Shown here piece by piece: positions 7,793 to 17,200 of a stretch of DNA of 22,470 bases. Source of the stretch: an uncultured Prevotella sp. (lineage in GTDB: Bacteria > Bacteroidota > Bacteroidia > Bacteroidales > Bacteroidaceae); NCBI GenBank assembly GCA_934190685.1, contig CAKPTK010000022.1:1-22470 (forward strand), given 5' to 3'. Within the stretch, counting starts at the first letter, position 1; every line of letters starts with the position of its first letter. The translations under genes and the position numbers were made by a program. A model generated the notes under the pieces. That model was not told where the DNA came from. It did no database searches and was given only the letters and a program-made list of their open reading frames with translations.

Positions 7793-9820
7793 ATGACACG
7801 TGGAGGTTGCCTTGCGACATCTGCCATCCTTTTCTTGATGTGGATGATGCCGTCTCTCACATGGTCAAGAAACAAAGCCGACACCTTGACCATGCGACGT
7901 ATGTTCGCCTATGCCTCAAAGGTGGACACAACACATTGTGCCCATCATGCGCGTGTCTACACAAAATTCCGTTTCCATATAGACCGGAAGAACGCTCTGC
8001 TCATGACCGTACCCAATCTCTATCTTGTGGCACGGGACAAGCAACGGGAGTATATTGCGGAAAGTTATGACGAGGTGGACTTCCACTCCATGACCGACCG
8101 CTCCATCCAGCCTGTTTCCAGTAAAGGGACTATGCCAAGAAATCGTCGAGTATTCACCTCCATGCTCAACTATCTCACTCCCGACCTCTATGGCTCCACT
8201 TTGGTAAAGAACAATCTGCTGTCTCCTTTTCATCGGCACAACCGTCATTTCTACCGATACAGAGTCAACAGACTTCCTGACGGCACTGCTATAGTCACCT
8301 TCCGCCCAAAACTGCGTAACACACAAACAGTCAATGGATTTGTCACTATTGACTACAGCACAGGAAGAATTCTCCATGGGGAAATAAAGGGAGAATATGA
8401 CATGGTGAAATTCCAATTGACTGTGGACATGGGAGACTCCGGGGTGTACAGTCTGCTGCCGAAAACATGTGAAGTGGTGACTGCATTCAAGTTCTTGGGC
8501 AATAAAGTGCGTTGTAGAATACGAGCCATATACACGCCGGTCTCTACCCAACACGCACAAATGACAACAATACCGTCCATGGACAGTATTCGGGTCGAAC
8601 CTCTCGATTCCATCGACCAATCCATATACGCCCAATATGACGAGACGCAAACTGCCGAGAAGTCGCCGAACAGGCATAAGACAAAAACAAGAGCCATCCT
8701 TTGGGATATGATTGGGAAGAATCTCATAGACCGTATCAAGAGTAATTTTGGCAAGAACAACCAAGGTTACTTCCGCATCTCGCCGATTATGAACCCTCTA
8801 TATCTGGGTTACAGCAAGCGACGGGGATTCACCTACAAGTTTGATATTCGGGGCAGTTATCTCTTTTCTGCGAACAATGCCTTGTCACTCCGCTTCAAAG
8901 GAGGTTATTCCTTCAAGCAAAAGCAATTTTATTTCAGTTTGCCTCTGCGCTGGAACTACGATGTGCGGCACAATGGTTTTGTGGAAGTGGAAGTAGGAAA
9001 CGGAAACCGCATCACCAACTCAAAAGTGCTTGAACAGGTGAAAGCCGAACGCACGGACACGATAGACTGGGACGCGCTCCATCTCGACTATTTCAAAGAC
9101 ATGCATTGGAGAATGCTAAACAGCATCGACATCACACGTCGCTTTGGACTGAAGACAGGCTTCACCTATTACCATCGCACACCTGTCAACAAACAATCGT
9201 TCATCACAGCAGGAAAGCCATTGAGATACAATAGTTTCGCTCCATTCGTTGAACTTCAGATTCGCCCTTGGTACTTCACGGGACCCATCTTCACCATTGA
9301 CTATGAACAAGGGATTAGTGGTGTGATGCAATCGGACTCGCGCTATACACGATGGGAGTTTGACGGCAGCTACATCCACCGCATGAAATGCATGCGTTCC
9401 CTTTCCCTTCGGCTTGGAGGAGGATTCTATTCGTCGAAAGGAACCAATCAATATTTCCTCGACTACTCCAATTTTCGTGACAACAACATCCCCGGAGGAT
9501 GGAACGATGATTGGTCGGGAGGATTTGAATTGCTCAACAGCAACTGGTACAATGCCTCCGATTACTATGTGCGGGCCAACATGACTTACGAATCGCCACT
9601 CATGTTGTTGTCGTGGCTACCCTGGGTAGGACGCATCGTGGAAAAAGAGCGCATCTATTGCAGTTCACTCATTGTCCGCCACCTACATCCGTATATGGAA
9701 TATGGCTACGGATTCACCAACAGACTCTTCTCCATGGGCATCTTCGCCGCCATGCGCAACACGCAATTCGACGGCATGGGATTCAAGTTTGGTTTCGAAC
9801 TTTTCTCCCGTTGGCGATGA
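7793..9820 (+). CDS. DUF5686-family outer-membrane beta-barrel protein
   Basis: This 675-residue protein has an N-terminal signal sequence (about residues 1-25, ILFLMWMMPSLTWS). A soluble region runs from about 30-330 and includes the family-typical FYRYRVNRLPDGTAIVTFRPK and GFVTIDYSTGRILHGEIKGEYDM stretches. The C-terminal half (about 335-675) shows alternating hydrophobic/polar strands with many aromatics, ending GFKFGFELFSRWR, as in outer-membrane barrels. Other members of this Bacteroidota family that I recall carry a carboxypeptidase-regulatory-like domain at the N terminus; here it is absent. The function of the family is not established. It is 16 nt downstream of kdsB and 45 nt upstream of the AddA-like gene. 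Confidence 0.82.
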   Translation: MTRGGCLATSAILFLMWMMPSLTWSRNKADTLTMRRMFAYASKVDTTHCAHHARVYTKFRFHIDRKNALLMTVPNLYLVARDKQREYIAESYDEVDFHSMTDRSIQPVSSKGTMPRNRRVFTSMLNYLTPDLYGSTLVKNNLLSPFHRHNRHFYRYRVNRLPDGTAIVTFRPKLRNTQTVNGFVTIDYSTGRILHGEIKGEYDMVKFQLTVDMGDSGVYSLLPKTCEVVTAFKFLGNKVRCRIRAIYTPVSTQHAQMTTIPSMDSIRVEPLDSIDQSIYAQYDETQTAEKSPNRHKTKTRAILWDMIGKNLIDRIKSNFGKNNQGYFRISPIMNPLYLGYSKRRGFTYKFDIRGSYLFSANNALSLRFKGGYSFKQKQFYFSLPLRWNYDVRHNGFVEVEVGNGNRITNSKVLEQVKAERTDTIDWDALHLDYFKDMHWRMLNSIDITRRFGLKTGFTYYHRTPVNKQSFITAGKPLRYNSFAPFVELQIRPWYFTGPIFTIDYEQGISGVMQSDSRYTRWEFDGSYIHRMKCMRSLSLRLGGGFYSSKGTNQYFLDYSNFRDNNIPGGWNDDWSGGFELLNSNWYNASDYYVRANMTYESPLMLLSWLPWVGRIVEKERIYCSSLIVRHLHPYMEYGYGFTNRLFSMGIFAAMRNTQFDGMGFKFGFELFSRWR

Positions 9821-9865
9821 TTACAGAAACTCATTCATAAAAATAAACGAACAAAAAAATCATAC

Positions 9866-12800
9866 ATGCAGAAACCATTAACCGTATATAAAGCAAGTGC
9901 AGGAAGTGGAAAGACTTTCACCCTTGCCGTGGAATACATCAAACTGCTTATCGCCAATCCATACGGATATGGATCGGTGCTCGCCGTCACTTTTACCAAC
10001 AAAGCGACCGAAGAGATGAAAACACGTATTCTGTCCCAGCTCTACGGCATCAGCCATGCTCTGCCCGACTCACAGGCTTATGCAGACATCGTGATGCGAG
10101 ACCTCCAGATTGGCGAGCAGACCATGCGTCGCCAGGCACAACTCGCACTCTCACTGCTCATCCATCACTACAACTTTTTCCGTGTTCAGACCATCGACAC
10201 ATTCTTTCAAAGCGTACTGCGCAACTTGGCCAGGGAACTCGATTTGACACCCAACCTGCGCATCAGCCTCAACGACAGTCAAGTGGAAGAGCTAGCAGTC
10301 GACCAACTCATCGAAAGCCTTGACTCCGCATCCCCCATTCTGCAATGGCTGAAAGACTACGTGATGGCCAACATCAGCGAGGACAAATCGTGGAATGTCA
10401 TCGGAGCCATCAAGCGCTTTGGCCGCAACATCTTCAACGATATTTACAAAGAACACAGGCAAGAAATGGAACAGACCTTCGAACGGCCTGGTTTCTTCAA
10501 GGAGTTTTATGACCAATTGCAGAAATTGAAGCAAAACGCCGCAGATGGTATCAAGCTCATCGGTGAGACTTTCCTTGAAACCATACATGAGCAAGGTCTT
10601 GAGATTACCGACTTTCCCAATGGCATGACTGGCCCCGCTGGCTATTTCCAGCATCTCTACAACGGCAACATGGCACCTAAATTGGCTACAGGCACCCGTG
10701 TGAAAGCCGCGATGAATGACCCACATAAATGGGTGAAGAAATCGAATGAAAGGAGCATCCAATCCGCTGTTGAAAGCATCGCCATGGAACTGACAGACCA
10801 GCTTTGCCGTGGAGAGCAACTTCGCCAACGGCTCTATTCTCAATATGTTTCGGCAGACCTCACACTGAAGCACATCAACCAATTGCGACTGCTCAAGGCT
10901 ATCAGCGAAAAAGTGGGGCAGCTCAACGCCGACGACAACCGTTTTTTGCTGAGCGGCACTCAAAACCTGCTACACCAGCTCATCGCCGGTGTGGGCGACT
11001 CTCCATTCATCTATGAAAAGATCGGTAGCAGACTGGAGCACATCATGATAGACGAGTTTCAAGACACAAGCACTGTACAGTGGAAAAACTTCAAAATGCT
11101 GCTCGACGAGTGCATGAGCCACCAGCAGCAAGGTTCGCTCATCGTGGGAGATGTGAAACAGAGTATTTATCGATGGAGGTCTGGCGATTGGCAACTGCTC
11201 AACAATATCGAACAGCAGTTTGACCGTCCTGACGAGCAACTCAACATCACCTCGCTCCAAACCAATTACCGATCAAGTCAATCGGTGGTCAAATTCAACA
11301 ATGCCTTCTTTACACTCGCTTGTCAAATTGAAGCCGACATGCTGAAAGAAGAAGGCAACGATGAATATGAACAAGTAACCAAGGCTTATTCCGATGTAGT
11401 CCAACAGATGCCCGCCGCTTCCCGTCCGGAAGGATTGGTTGAAGTGAGGATTATCGGAGCGTCGGACGTTGTCAGCGCCACCTGTGGGGAAATTGAGCGC
11501 ACCATCAGCAGATTGCTCGACACTGGAGTAAGACAAAGTCAAATAGCCATTCTCGTTCGTTCCAACAAAAACATACCTATCATCGCTGAGGCAATTATGC
11601 AAGACATGCCGGAAGTCAACATCGTCTCTGACGAAGCTTTCCGGCTCAACTCGTCACAAGCCGTGTGCCTCATCATCAATGTACTGCGTGTGCTTGTGCA
11701 CCCCGACGACCGACTGGCCCTCGCCACGCTCGTGAAGTATTGGCAAGCCATCGGTGGAGAGCAGTTGACCGACAGCCAGTGTTTCGCCACCGACGGAGAT
11801 TTGGATAGATTGTTGCCAGAGCAGTTTGTCCAAGAACGTGAGACACTCACCACCCTTCCCTTCGCCGATATGATAGACCGTATCTACCAGATATTCAGGC
11901 TCGAACGGCTCACAGACCAAAGCGCCTTTATCTGCGCCTTCTATGACTTGGTGGCCAACTATCTTTCGGACAATGTGGCCGACATTGCCAGTTTCCTGAA
12001 TCTTTGGGATGAGGACTATGGCAACAAGAGCATCCAAAGCGATATAGCCGAAGGTATCCGCATCGTATCGGTACACAAGAGTAAGGGACTGGAATTTGAC
12101 AATGTGATTCTCCCCTTCTGCGACTGGAAACTGGAACTGGCAGGCAACACCATTTGGTGCGAGCCACAACAGAAGCCGTTCAACAAACTGCCCATGATTC
12201 CCGTAGACTACAGCAGTAAACTTCAGACAAGTATCTTTGAAAAAGACTATAAACATGAACGACTGCAGAACATAGTCGACAACCTTAACTTACTCTATGT
12301 GGCATTCACCCGTGCCGGGCACAATCTGTTTGTCATCGGCAAGAAGGGGACGAAGAATTCACGAAGCAAGCTGCTTGAGGATGTTCTCATCAAGTTGGAA
12401 AAGGTTTTGCCCGAATCTGTTTATGAAACAGTTGAAAAGGAAGACAGTTCAGACATGCTGTTCACCTACGGAACACTCTATGTAGAAGCAGAAAAAGAAG
12501 AGAAGCACACCGACAATGTGTTCCTGCAACCTTCCACAAATCACCGACTTCACGTGAGTACCCATGCAGTGCCTGTAGATTTCAGACAGAGCAACAAGAG
12601 TAAAGAGTTCACACACGACGAGGACGCCGACGACCTCAACAGCCGCACCCACTACATCCAGTTGGGAAATGTTCTCCATGCCATCTTCTCGCGCATCACT
12701 ACCCGAGAGGACATTCCTCATGTCATGGCAGAATTGGAGGAAGAAGGTACGGTCTATGGCATCGGTATCACACCCGAAGATGTGCGGAAGGCCATCGAAC

Positions 12801-13093
12801 GAGGCATGGGCAATCCTGACGTGGCGGCTCTGTTTGACTCTCGTTGGCAGGTATTCAACGAGTGCACCATCCTCACCACAGAGCAAGACCGCACTGTGGA
12901 ATATCGTCCCGACCGTGTGGTCAGCGACGGCAAGGAGACCAGAGTGGTCGATTTCAAGTTCGGACGACCGCGTCCGGAACATGCCCAGCAAGTGAGCGGC
13001 TATATGAATCTGCTCAAAGACATGGGCTATCCACAGGTGACAGGATATATATGGTATGTCAAACAAAACCGCCTTGAAGTTGTCTCCCTCTAA
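9866..13093 (+). CDS. addA: AddA-like UvrD-family helicase-nuclease (RecB/AddA type)
   Basis: This 1075-residue SF1A helicase is fused to a C-terminal PD-(D/E)XK nuclease and is expected to process DNA double-strand ends for RecA loading together with the next gene. Helicase motifs in order: Walker A ASAGSGKT (residues 10-17, K16), TFTNKATEEMK (motif Ia), MIDEFQDT (D396, E397), GDVKQSIYRWR (428 onward), TNYRSSQSVV (motif IV), IVSVHKSKGLEFDNVILP (motif V) and VAFTRA (812-817, R816). The nuclease domain has H938 in LGNVLHAIF, D1016 in RPDRVV, and D1029-x-K1031 in VVDFKFG, followed by QQVSGYM. All catalytic positions are present. The symbol rests on motif layout and the paired neighbour. The next gene starts 35 nt downstream. 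Confidence 0.92.
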   Translation: MQKPLTVYKASAGSGKTFTLAVEYIKLLIANPYGYGSVLAVTFTNKATEEMKTRILSQLYGISHALPDSQAYADIVMRDLQIGEQTMRRQAQLALSLLIHHYNFFRVQTIDTFFQSVLRNLARELDLTPNLRISLNDSQVEELAVDQLIESLDSASPILQWLKDYVMANISEDKSWNVIGAIKRFGRNIFNDIYKEHRQEMEQTFERPGFFKEFYDQLQKLKQNAADGIKLIGETFLETIHEQGLEITDFPNGMTGPAGYFQHLYNGNMAPKLATGTRVKAAMNDPHKWVKKSNERSIQSAVESIAMELTDQLCRGEQLRQRLYSQYVSADLTLKHINQLRLLKAISEKVGQLNADDNRFLLSGTQNLLHQLIAGVGDSPFIYEKIGSRLEHIMIDEFQDTSTVQWKNFKMLLDECMSHQQQGSLIVGDVKQSIYRWRSGDWQLLNNIEQQFDRPDEQLNITSLQTNYRSSQSVVKFNNAFFTLACQIEADMLKEEGNDEYEQVTKAYSDVVQQMPAASRPEGLVEVRIIGASDVVSATCGEIERTISRLLDTGVRQSQIAILVRSNKNIPIIAEAIMQDMPEVNIVSDEAFRLNSSQAVCLIINVLRVLVHPDDRLALATLVKYWQAIGGEQLTDSQCFATDGDLDRLLPEQFVQERETLTTLPFADMIDRIYQIFRLERLTDQSAFICAFYDLVANYLSDNVADIASFLNLWDEDYGNKSIQSDIAEGIRIVSVHKSKGLEFDNVILPFCDWKLELAGNTIWCEPQQKPFNKLPMIPVDYSSKLQTSIFEKDYKHERLQNIVDNLNLLYVAFTRAGHNLFVIGKKGTKNSRSKLLEDVLIKLEKVLPESVYETVEKEDSSDMLFTYGTLYVEAEKEEKHTDNVFLQPSTNHRLHVSTHAVPVDFRQSNKSKEFTHDEDADDLNSRTHYIQLGNVLHAIFSRITTREDIPHVMAELEEEGTVYGIGITPEDVRKAIERGMGNPDVAALFDSRWQVFNECTILTTEQDRTVEYRPDRVVSDGKETRVVDFKFGRPRPEHAQQVSGYMNLLKDMGYPQVTGYIWYVKQNRLEVVSL

Positions 13094-13128
13094 ACTTCCA
13101 GAAGGTAAAATTCTAAAGAATAACGACT

Positions 13129-16035
13129 ATGCGAACATTTCTCCATTTTGTAGCCCAAGATATCATCAATAAATATGGCAATGACCTCACCCGTGTGGCT
13201 GTGGTCTTCCCCAACAAACGAGCGTCACTCTTCCTCAACCAGGAGTTGGCCTGCCTCTCCGGACATCCCGTGTGGAGTCCACGCTATATCACCATCAGCG
13301 ACCTTTTCCGTCAGCACAGTCAACGCAGTGTGGCCAATCCACTGAAATTGGTGTGCGAGCTTCACAAGACATTCGTTGCGGAAACAGGCATTGACGAGTC
13401 GCTTGACAAGTTTTATGGTTGGGGACAACTACTCTTGGCCGACTTCGATGACCTGGACAAGAACATGGCTGACGCCGACCGGGTGTTTGCCAATCTGCGT
13501 GACATCCACGAGCTTGACGACCTCAGCTATCTTTCAGAAGAACAGACAGCCTTGTTGGAGCGATTCTTCCATTGTGTGCTTGACGACAAAGAGAGTCAAC
13601 TGAAACAGAGATTTCTACAACTGTGGTGTCACTTCGCCGACATCTACCATCAATTCAACAAACGGCTTGCCGAACAAGGGCTTGCCTATGAAGGTGCTCT
13701 TTATCGTGAGGTGGCTGAAGCTCCTGAAGACACATACAAATACGACACCTATCTTTTCATCGGTTTCAATATGCTCCAGCGTGTGGAACAACGACTGTTC
13801 TCCCGTATCAAGCAACAAGGGAAAGCCCACTTCTATTGGGATTTCGACTTCAGCTACATGCCCAAAGCCGGAAGCAATGCGGAAATAGGAGAAGCCGGAA
13901 AATACATCGCACAATATCTGGCAGACTTCCCCAATGAACTGCCCATCGACAATGCCGACATCTACGGACAGATGTCTCATCACAAAGAGATGACCTATGT
14001 GTCAGCGCCGACAGAGGCCATACAAGCTCGATACATCAGCGAGTGGCTCAAACAGAAAGACCATATTGCCGACGGCAATCGCACCGCCATCGTACTCTGC
14101 GACGAGTCTTTGCTCAAGACGGCAATCCACAGTATCCCCGAAAAGGTGAAAGAACTCAACGTGACATTGGGTTATCCGCTTGCCCACACCCCTGTCGCCT
14201 CGCTTGTCAGACAATTCATCACACTTCACATCCTCGGCCACCAACCCGAACGTCACCGCTATCTGCTGCATTATGTCAACCAACTGCTCCGCCATCCCTA
14301 TGCAAGACTGGTAAGTGACAAAGCACCGGAGATCATGAAATCGTTGAACGACAGCCATAAATATTATCCAACTGAGGATGAGTTGAATACAGATGAAGAG
14401 ATGAAGTGTCTCTTCACCCCTCTTGACTGCACAGACCTACTCTCGTTGACCACAGCTCTGCAACAACTGCTGGGCAAGGTGGCCAAAGGCGGAGCAGAGA
14501 GTCATGACCCGTTATTCCAAGAATCGGTGTTCCGTATGTACACCTTGTTGACCCCTTTTGCCGATTTGTTCAGCGAAGGAGAACTGCCCATCGACATCAA
14601 CACGTTCAGCCGCTTGCTCACACAGATGGTTGAGGGGACTACAATTCCATTCCATGGAGAGCCTGCTATAGGACTCCAGATGATGGGCGTGCTCGAGACC
14701 AGAAACCTTGATTTCGACCATGTGTTGCTACTTTCCTGCAACGAGGGCAATATGCCCAAAGGGGTCAACGATTCCTCATTCATTCCCCACGCCATTCGAA
14801 AAGCCTACGGACTGACAACGGTGGAGAACAAAGTGGCTATCTATAGTTATTATTTCCACTCGCTCCTGCAACGCGCAAAAGATGTGACCATCTGTTACAA
14901 CAACAGTACCGAGGGCACCAACACGGGTGAGATGAGCCGGTTCATGCTCCAAATGCTCGTCGAAAGCCCACATCAAGTGAACAAAGTCGCCCTACAAGCC
15001 GGACAGCAAACAGGAAGCCGGGTGCCTGTATCGATTAAAAAAGACACACACATCATGCAGCGCCTCGATGCAATAGGAAGAGACTTCACCCTCTCTCCAA
15101 CGGCCATCAACTCCTATCTGCGCTGCCCCCTTAGATTCTTCTACACCTATGTGTGCCGACTGAACGAGCCTGACCAGACAGACATCGACACCATCGACAA
15201 CCGCATGTTCGGCAACATCTTCCACAAAGCAGCCGAACTGTTCTACAAACGGCGCATCAACCACACCATGCACGAGGCAGACTTCAAGCCCTACATCACA
15301 CATCCCGAGCAATTGCTGCCCATCGTGGACCAAGCCTTTGAAGAGTGTCTGTTCCAATTGAAACCCGGCAGCAAATACCGCCCGGAGTACAACGGACTGC
15401 AATTGCTCAACAGAGAGGTAATCCTCCAATATCTCGTGCAACTGCTCCGCATCGATGCCCGTCTCGCACCTTTCACCATCAGAGACCTCGAATATAAGGT
15501 AGAGACGAGCATACAGGTCAAGACCTCGGCAGGAGTTCGCCCCGTTCGGATTGGCGGCTCCATCGACCGACTGGACGAGGTGGGCACAGACCAAGCCATC
15601 CCCCGCCTTCGCGTGATTGACTACAAGACGTCGAATAAAGACCTCAAGACACTGAACAATCCCGAAGAAGTGTTCATGCCCAGCAAGATAGACAACCACA
15701 GCGACTACTATCTGCAAGCGATGCTCTACAGTGCAATCGTGCGCAAAAGCAAAACAGACAATGAAGGCGACTATCCTGTATTGCCCGCCCTGCTGTTCAT
15801 CCAGCATGCCGGAACCAAGGACTATGATCCGACATTGCGCTTCGGCAAGGAGCCTATCAGGGACATTGACGACTACATGGAAGACTATCTAAACAGACTC
15901 ACCCTCCTGCTGGCAGACATCTTCGACCCGGAACTGCCATTCACACCGACAGAAGCGGCGGACCGCTGCCTAACCTGTCCATTCGCCCATATGTGTGGGA
16001 AAATAAATGTAGGGAAAGAAATGGCCAAAGAATAG
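13129..16035 (+). CDS. addB: AddB-like PD-(D/E)XK nuclease with Fe-S cysteine staple
   Basis: This 968-residue protein is the expected partner of the AddA-like helicase in double-strand-end resection. The N-terminal two thirds resemble a degenerate helicase scaffold without a Walker A motif; the position where it would be expected reads VVFPNKRASLFLNQEL. The C-terminal nuclease is complete: H699 in FGNIFHKAAE, D813 in GGSIDRLDE, D831-x-K833 in VIDYKTS, then a QAMLYS helix. Four cysteines match the AddB iron-sulfur staple: C666 in SYLRCPLRFF, and C947, C950 and C956 in a CxxC-x5-C arrangement close to the C terminus. Known AddB proteins use this cluster to hold the nuclease domain and bind DNA ends. 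It is 35 nt after addA and 29 nt before the flavin-reductase-like gene. Confidence 0.9.
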   Translation: MRTFLHFVAQDIINKYGNDLTRVAVVFPNKRASLFLNQELACLSGHPVWSPRYITISDLFRQHSQRSVANPLKLVCELHKTFVAETGIDESLDKFYGWGQLLLADFDDLDKNMADADRVFANLRDIHELDDLSYLSEEQTALLERFFHCVLDDKESQLKQRFLQLWCHFADIYHQFNKRLAEQGLAYEGALYREVAEAPEDTYKYDTYLFIGFNMLQRVEQRLFSRIKQQGKAHFYWDFDFSYMPKAGSNAEIGEAGKYIAQYLADFPNELPIDNADIYGQMSHHKEMTYVSAPTEAIQARYISEWLKQKDHIADGNRTAIVLCDESLLKTAIHSIPEKVKELNVTLGYPLAHTPVASLVRQFITLHILGHQPERHRYLLHYVNQLLRHPYARLVSDKAPEIMKSLNDSHKYYPTEDELNTDEEMKCLFTPLDCTDLLSLTTALQQLLGKVAKGGAESHDPLFQESVFRMYTLLTPFADLFSEGELPIDINTFSRLLTQMVEGTTIPFHGEPAIGLQMMGVLETRNLDFDHVLLLSCNEGNMPKGVNDSSFIPHAIRKAYGLTTVENKVAIYSYYFHSLLQRAKDVTICYNNSTEGTNTGEMSRFMLQMLVESPHQVNKVALQAGQQTGSRVPVSIKKDTHIMQRLDAIGRDFTLSPTAINSYLRCPLRFFYTYVCRLNEPDQTDIDTIDNRMFGNIFHKAAELFYKRRINHTMHEADFKPYITHPEQLLPIVDQAFEECLFQLKPGSKYRPEYNGLQLLNREVILQYLVQLLRIDARLAPFTIRDLEYKVETSIQVKTSAGVRPVRIGGSIDRLDEVGTDQAIPRLRVIDYKTSNKDLKTLNNPEEVFMPSKIDNHSDYYLQAMLYSAIVRKSKTDNEGDYPVLPALLFIQHAGTKDYDPTLRFGKEPIRDIDDYMEDYLNRLTLLLADIFDPELPFTPTEAADRCLTCPFAHMCGKINVGKEMAKE

Positions 16036-16064
16036 ATTTATCATTTTATCAATACACAACAACT

Positions 16065-16631
16065 ATGAAATCATTCACACCCAAACCGTGGATTCTTCCA
16101 CAACCCGTGCTCATCATCGGCACGTATGACGAACACGGAAAGCCCAATGCCATGAACGCAGCTTGGGCAGGCCAATGGGACATGAAGGAAATCATGATTT
16201 CCATGGGCAACCATGCCACCACACAGAACATTAATCGAAACAATGAGTTCACCGTAGCTTTCGCCACCACGAAGACACTCATCGCCGCAGACTTTGTGGG
16301 CATTGTCAGTGCAAAAAACGATTCTTCCAAGATGGACAAGACCGGATGGCACGCTGTAAAAGCTGCACAAGTGAACGCTCCCGTCTTCACGGATTTTCCC
16401 ATGACTCTCGAATGCCGCATCAAACAGAAACTGGAGGAAAGCGAGACCGGATACTACATTGTGGCGGAAATAGTCAACATCCAAGTGGACGAGCGTTGCC
16501 TCGGCGATGACGGACAGCCCGACATCGAGCGCATGCACCTCATCACCTACGACCCTCTCCACCATGGCTATGTGGAACTCGGCAAACGGGTGGGCAACGC
16601 TTTTACCGACGGCAAGAAGTTGAAAGGATAA
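16065..16631 (+). CDS. Flavin reductase-like (FMN-binding split barrel) protein
   Basis: This 188-residue protein begins MKSFTPKPWILPQPVLIIGTYDE. The pattern of P-x-P-V-x-I-I-x-x-x-D-x-x-G-x-x-N-x-M-N-x-A-W, followed by the IMISMGNHATTQNI segment, is that of the flavin-reductase-like split-barrel fold that binds FMN. By family knowledge members reduce flavin with NAD(P)H or carry out related electron transfer; the partner is unknown. An in-frame upstream ATG at 15993 lies inside the AddB gene and would add 24 residues with no family similarity, so the ATG at 16065 is preferred. It follows AddB by 29 nt and ends the plus-strand run, 10 nt before a hairpin. Confidence 0.88.
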   Translation: MKSFTPKPWILPQPVLIIGTYDEHGKPNAMNAAWAGQWDMKEIMISMGNHATTQNINRNNEFTVAFATTKTLIAADFVGIVSAKNDSSKMDKTGWHAVKAAQVNAPVFTDFPMTLECRIKQKLEESETGYYIVAEIVNIQVDERCLGDDGQPDIERMHLITYDPLHHGYVELGKRVGNAFTDGKKLKG

Positions 16632-16641
16632 TGATTCCTTA

Positions 16642-16688
16642 GGGAGAAAATTTGAGGACACACACACTTTTTCCTCAAAGTTTCTCCC
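16642..16688 (+). terminator. Hairpin terminator after the kdsB-to-flavin-reductase run
   Basis: A 17-bp inverted repeat with one internal mismatch (16642-16658 and 16672-16688) and a 13-nt loop starts 10 nt after the last stop codon of the plus-strand run. The exit side reads CATTTGTATCTT, so the U-tract is poor. Position and stem length still favour a transcript end. Confidence 0.65.
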
Positions 16689-16751
16689 CATTTGTATCTT
16701 ACCAGTCTATGCCGTCATCCGCCACAGGGAACTAACGGCGAGCCGTTGAGG

Positions 16752-16771
16752 CTTGCCGCCACTTGCCGCCA
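16752..16771. repeat. Tandem duplicate of a 10-mer
   Basis: CTTGCCGCCA occurs twice head to tail with no difference (16752-16761, 16762-16771). It lies just after the AACGGC-GA-GCCGTT palindrome. Confidence 0.8.
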
Positions 16772-16957
16772 GGTGTTTCTGCCCGATGTGCCCTCTGGAG
16801 TATGCAAACTATCACCTTATGGTGACATAATTCTCGAGACTATGAAGACCATTCAGACCTTTACCATACCGCAAAAAATGTAAAAGAGTTTTCACACTCC
16901 ACAGAAAATCGTATAGAATTGGTGTCTTACCTCAAATTTTACAGGAAACGGTTTTCT

Positions 16958-16975
16958 TACGCGCGCACGCACGCG
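16958..16975. repeat. 18-bp alternating pyrimidine/purine GC tract flanked by TTTTC / GAAAA
   Basis: From 16958 to 16975 every step alternates pyrimidine and purine, mostly CG and CA dinucleotides. TTTTCT precedes it and AGAAAA follows it, so the block can also fold as a bulged hairpin. It stands out sharply in otherwise AT-rich DNA. Z-DNA-forming potential is inferred from the alternation only. Confidence 0.75.
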
Positions 16976-17062
16976 AGAAAAGTTATTTTTGAGAAAAATC
17001 ATACATAATAGCACAAATAATTGTATAAACATCTAATTATCAAATAGTTATATCAACATTCC

Positions 17063-17092
17063 ATCATACATTTATCATACACTAATCATACA
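17063..17092. repeat. Three iteron-like direct repeats with an 11-bp period
   Basis: ATCATACA (TGTATGAT on the minus strand) starts at 17063, 17074 and 17085, exactly 11 bp apart, with variable 3-bp spacers. A fourth identical copy lies at 16998-17005. Exact period and identity are seen directly. Protein binding on one helical face is inference. Confidence 0.8.
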
Positions 17093-17200
17093 CAACCTAC
17101 ATCAATTTTTCTCAGTTTTTCCATGTCAACAAGACAAAATTCGGCAACACTTTGTAAATTAAATTCACATTCAAGAAAACCTACTCGCCCTCTTGTCAAT

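Noticed and set aside
14992..15807. 271-residue minus-strand frame inside the AddB-like gene
   Set aside because: It lies opposite the conserved nuclease domain and resembles no family.
15993..16064. Upstream start for the flavin-reductase-like gene
   Set aside because: The extra 24 residues overlap the AddB 3' end and have no family similarity. The downstream ATG begins exactly at the conserved domain.
16692..16883. 63-residue plus-strand frame in the intergenic block
   Set aside because: It begins with a non-ATG codon right at the terminator stem, spans palindromes and tandem repeats, and has no family likeness. A 13-codon ATG frame at its end (16842-16883) is too short to support.
17063..17092. 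Possible CRISPR array
   Set aside because: Repeats are 8 bp with 3-bp spacers and no cas genes are nearby, which does not fit CRISPR geometry.
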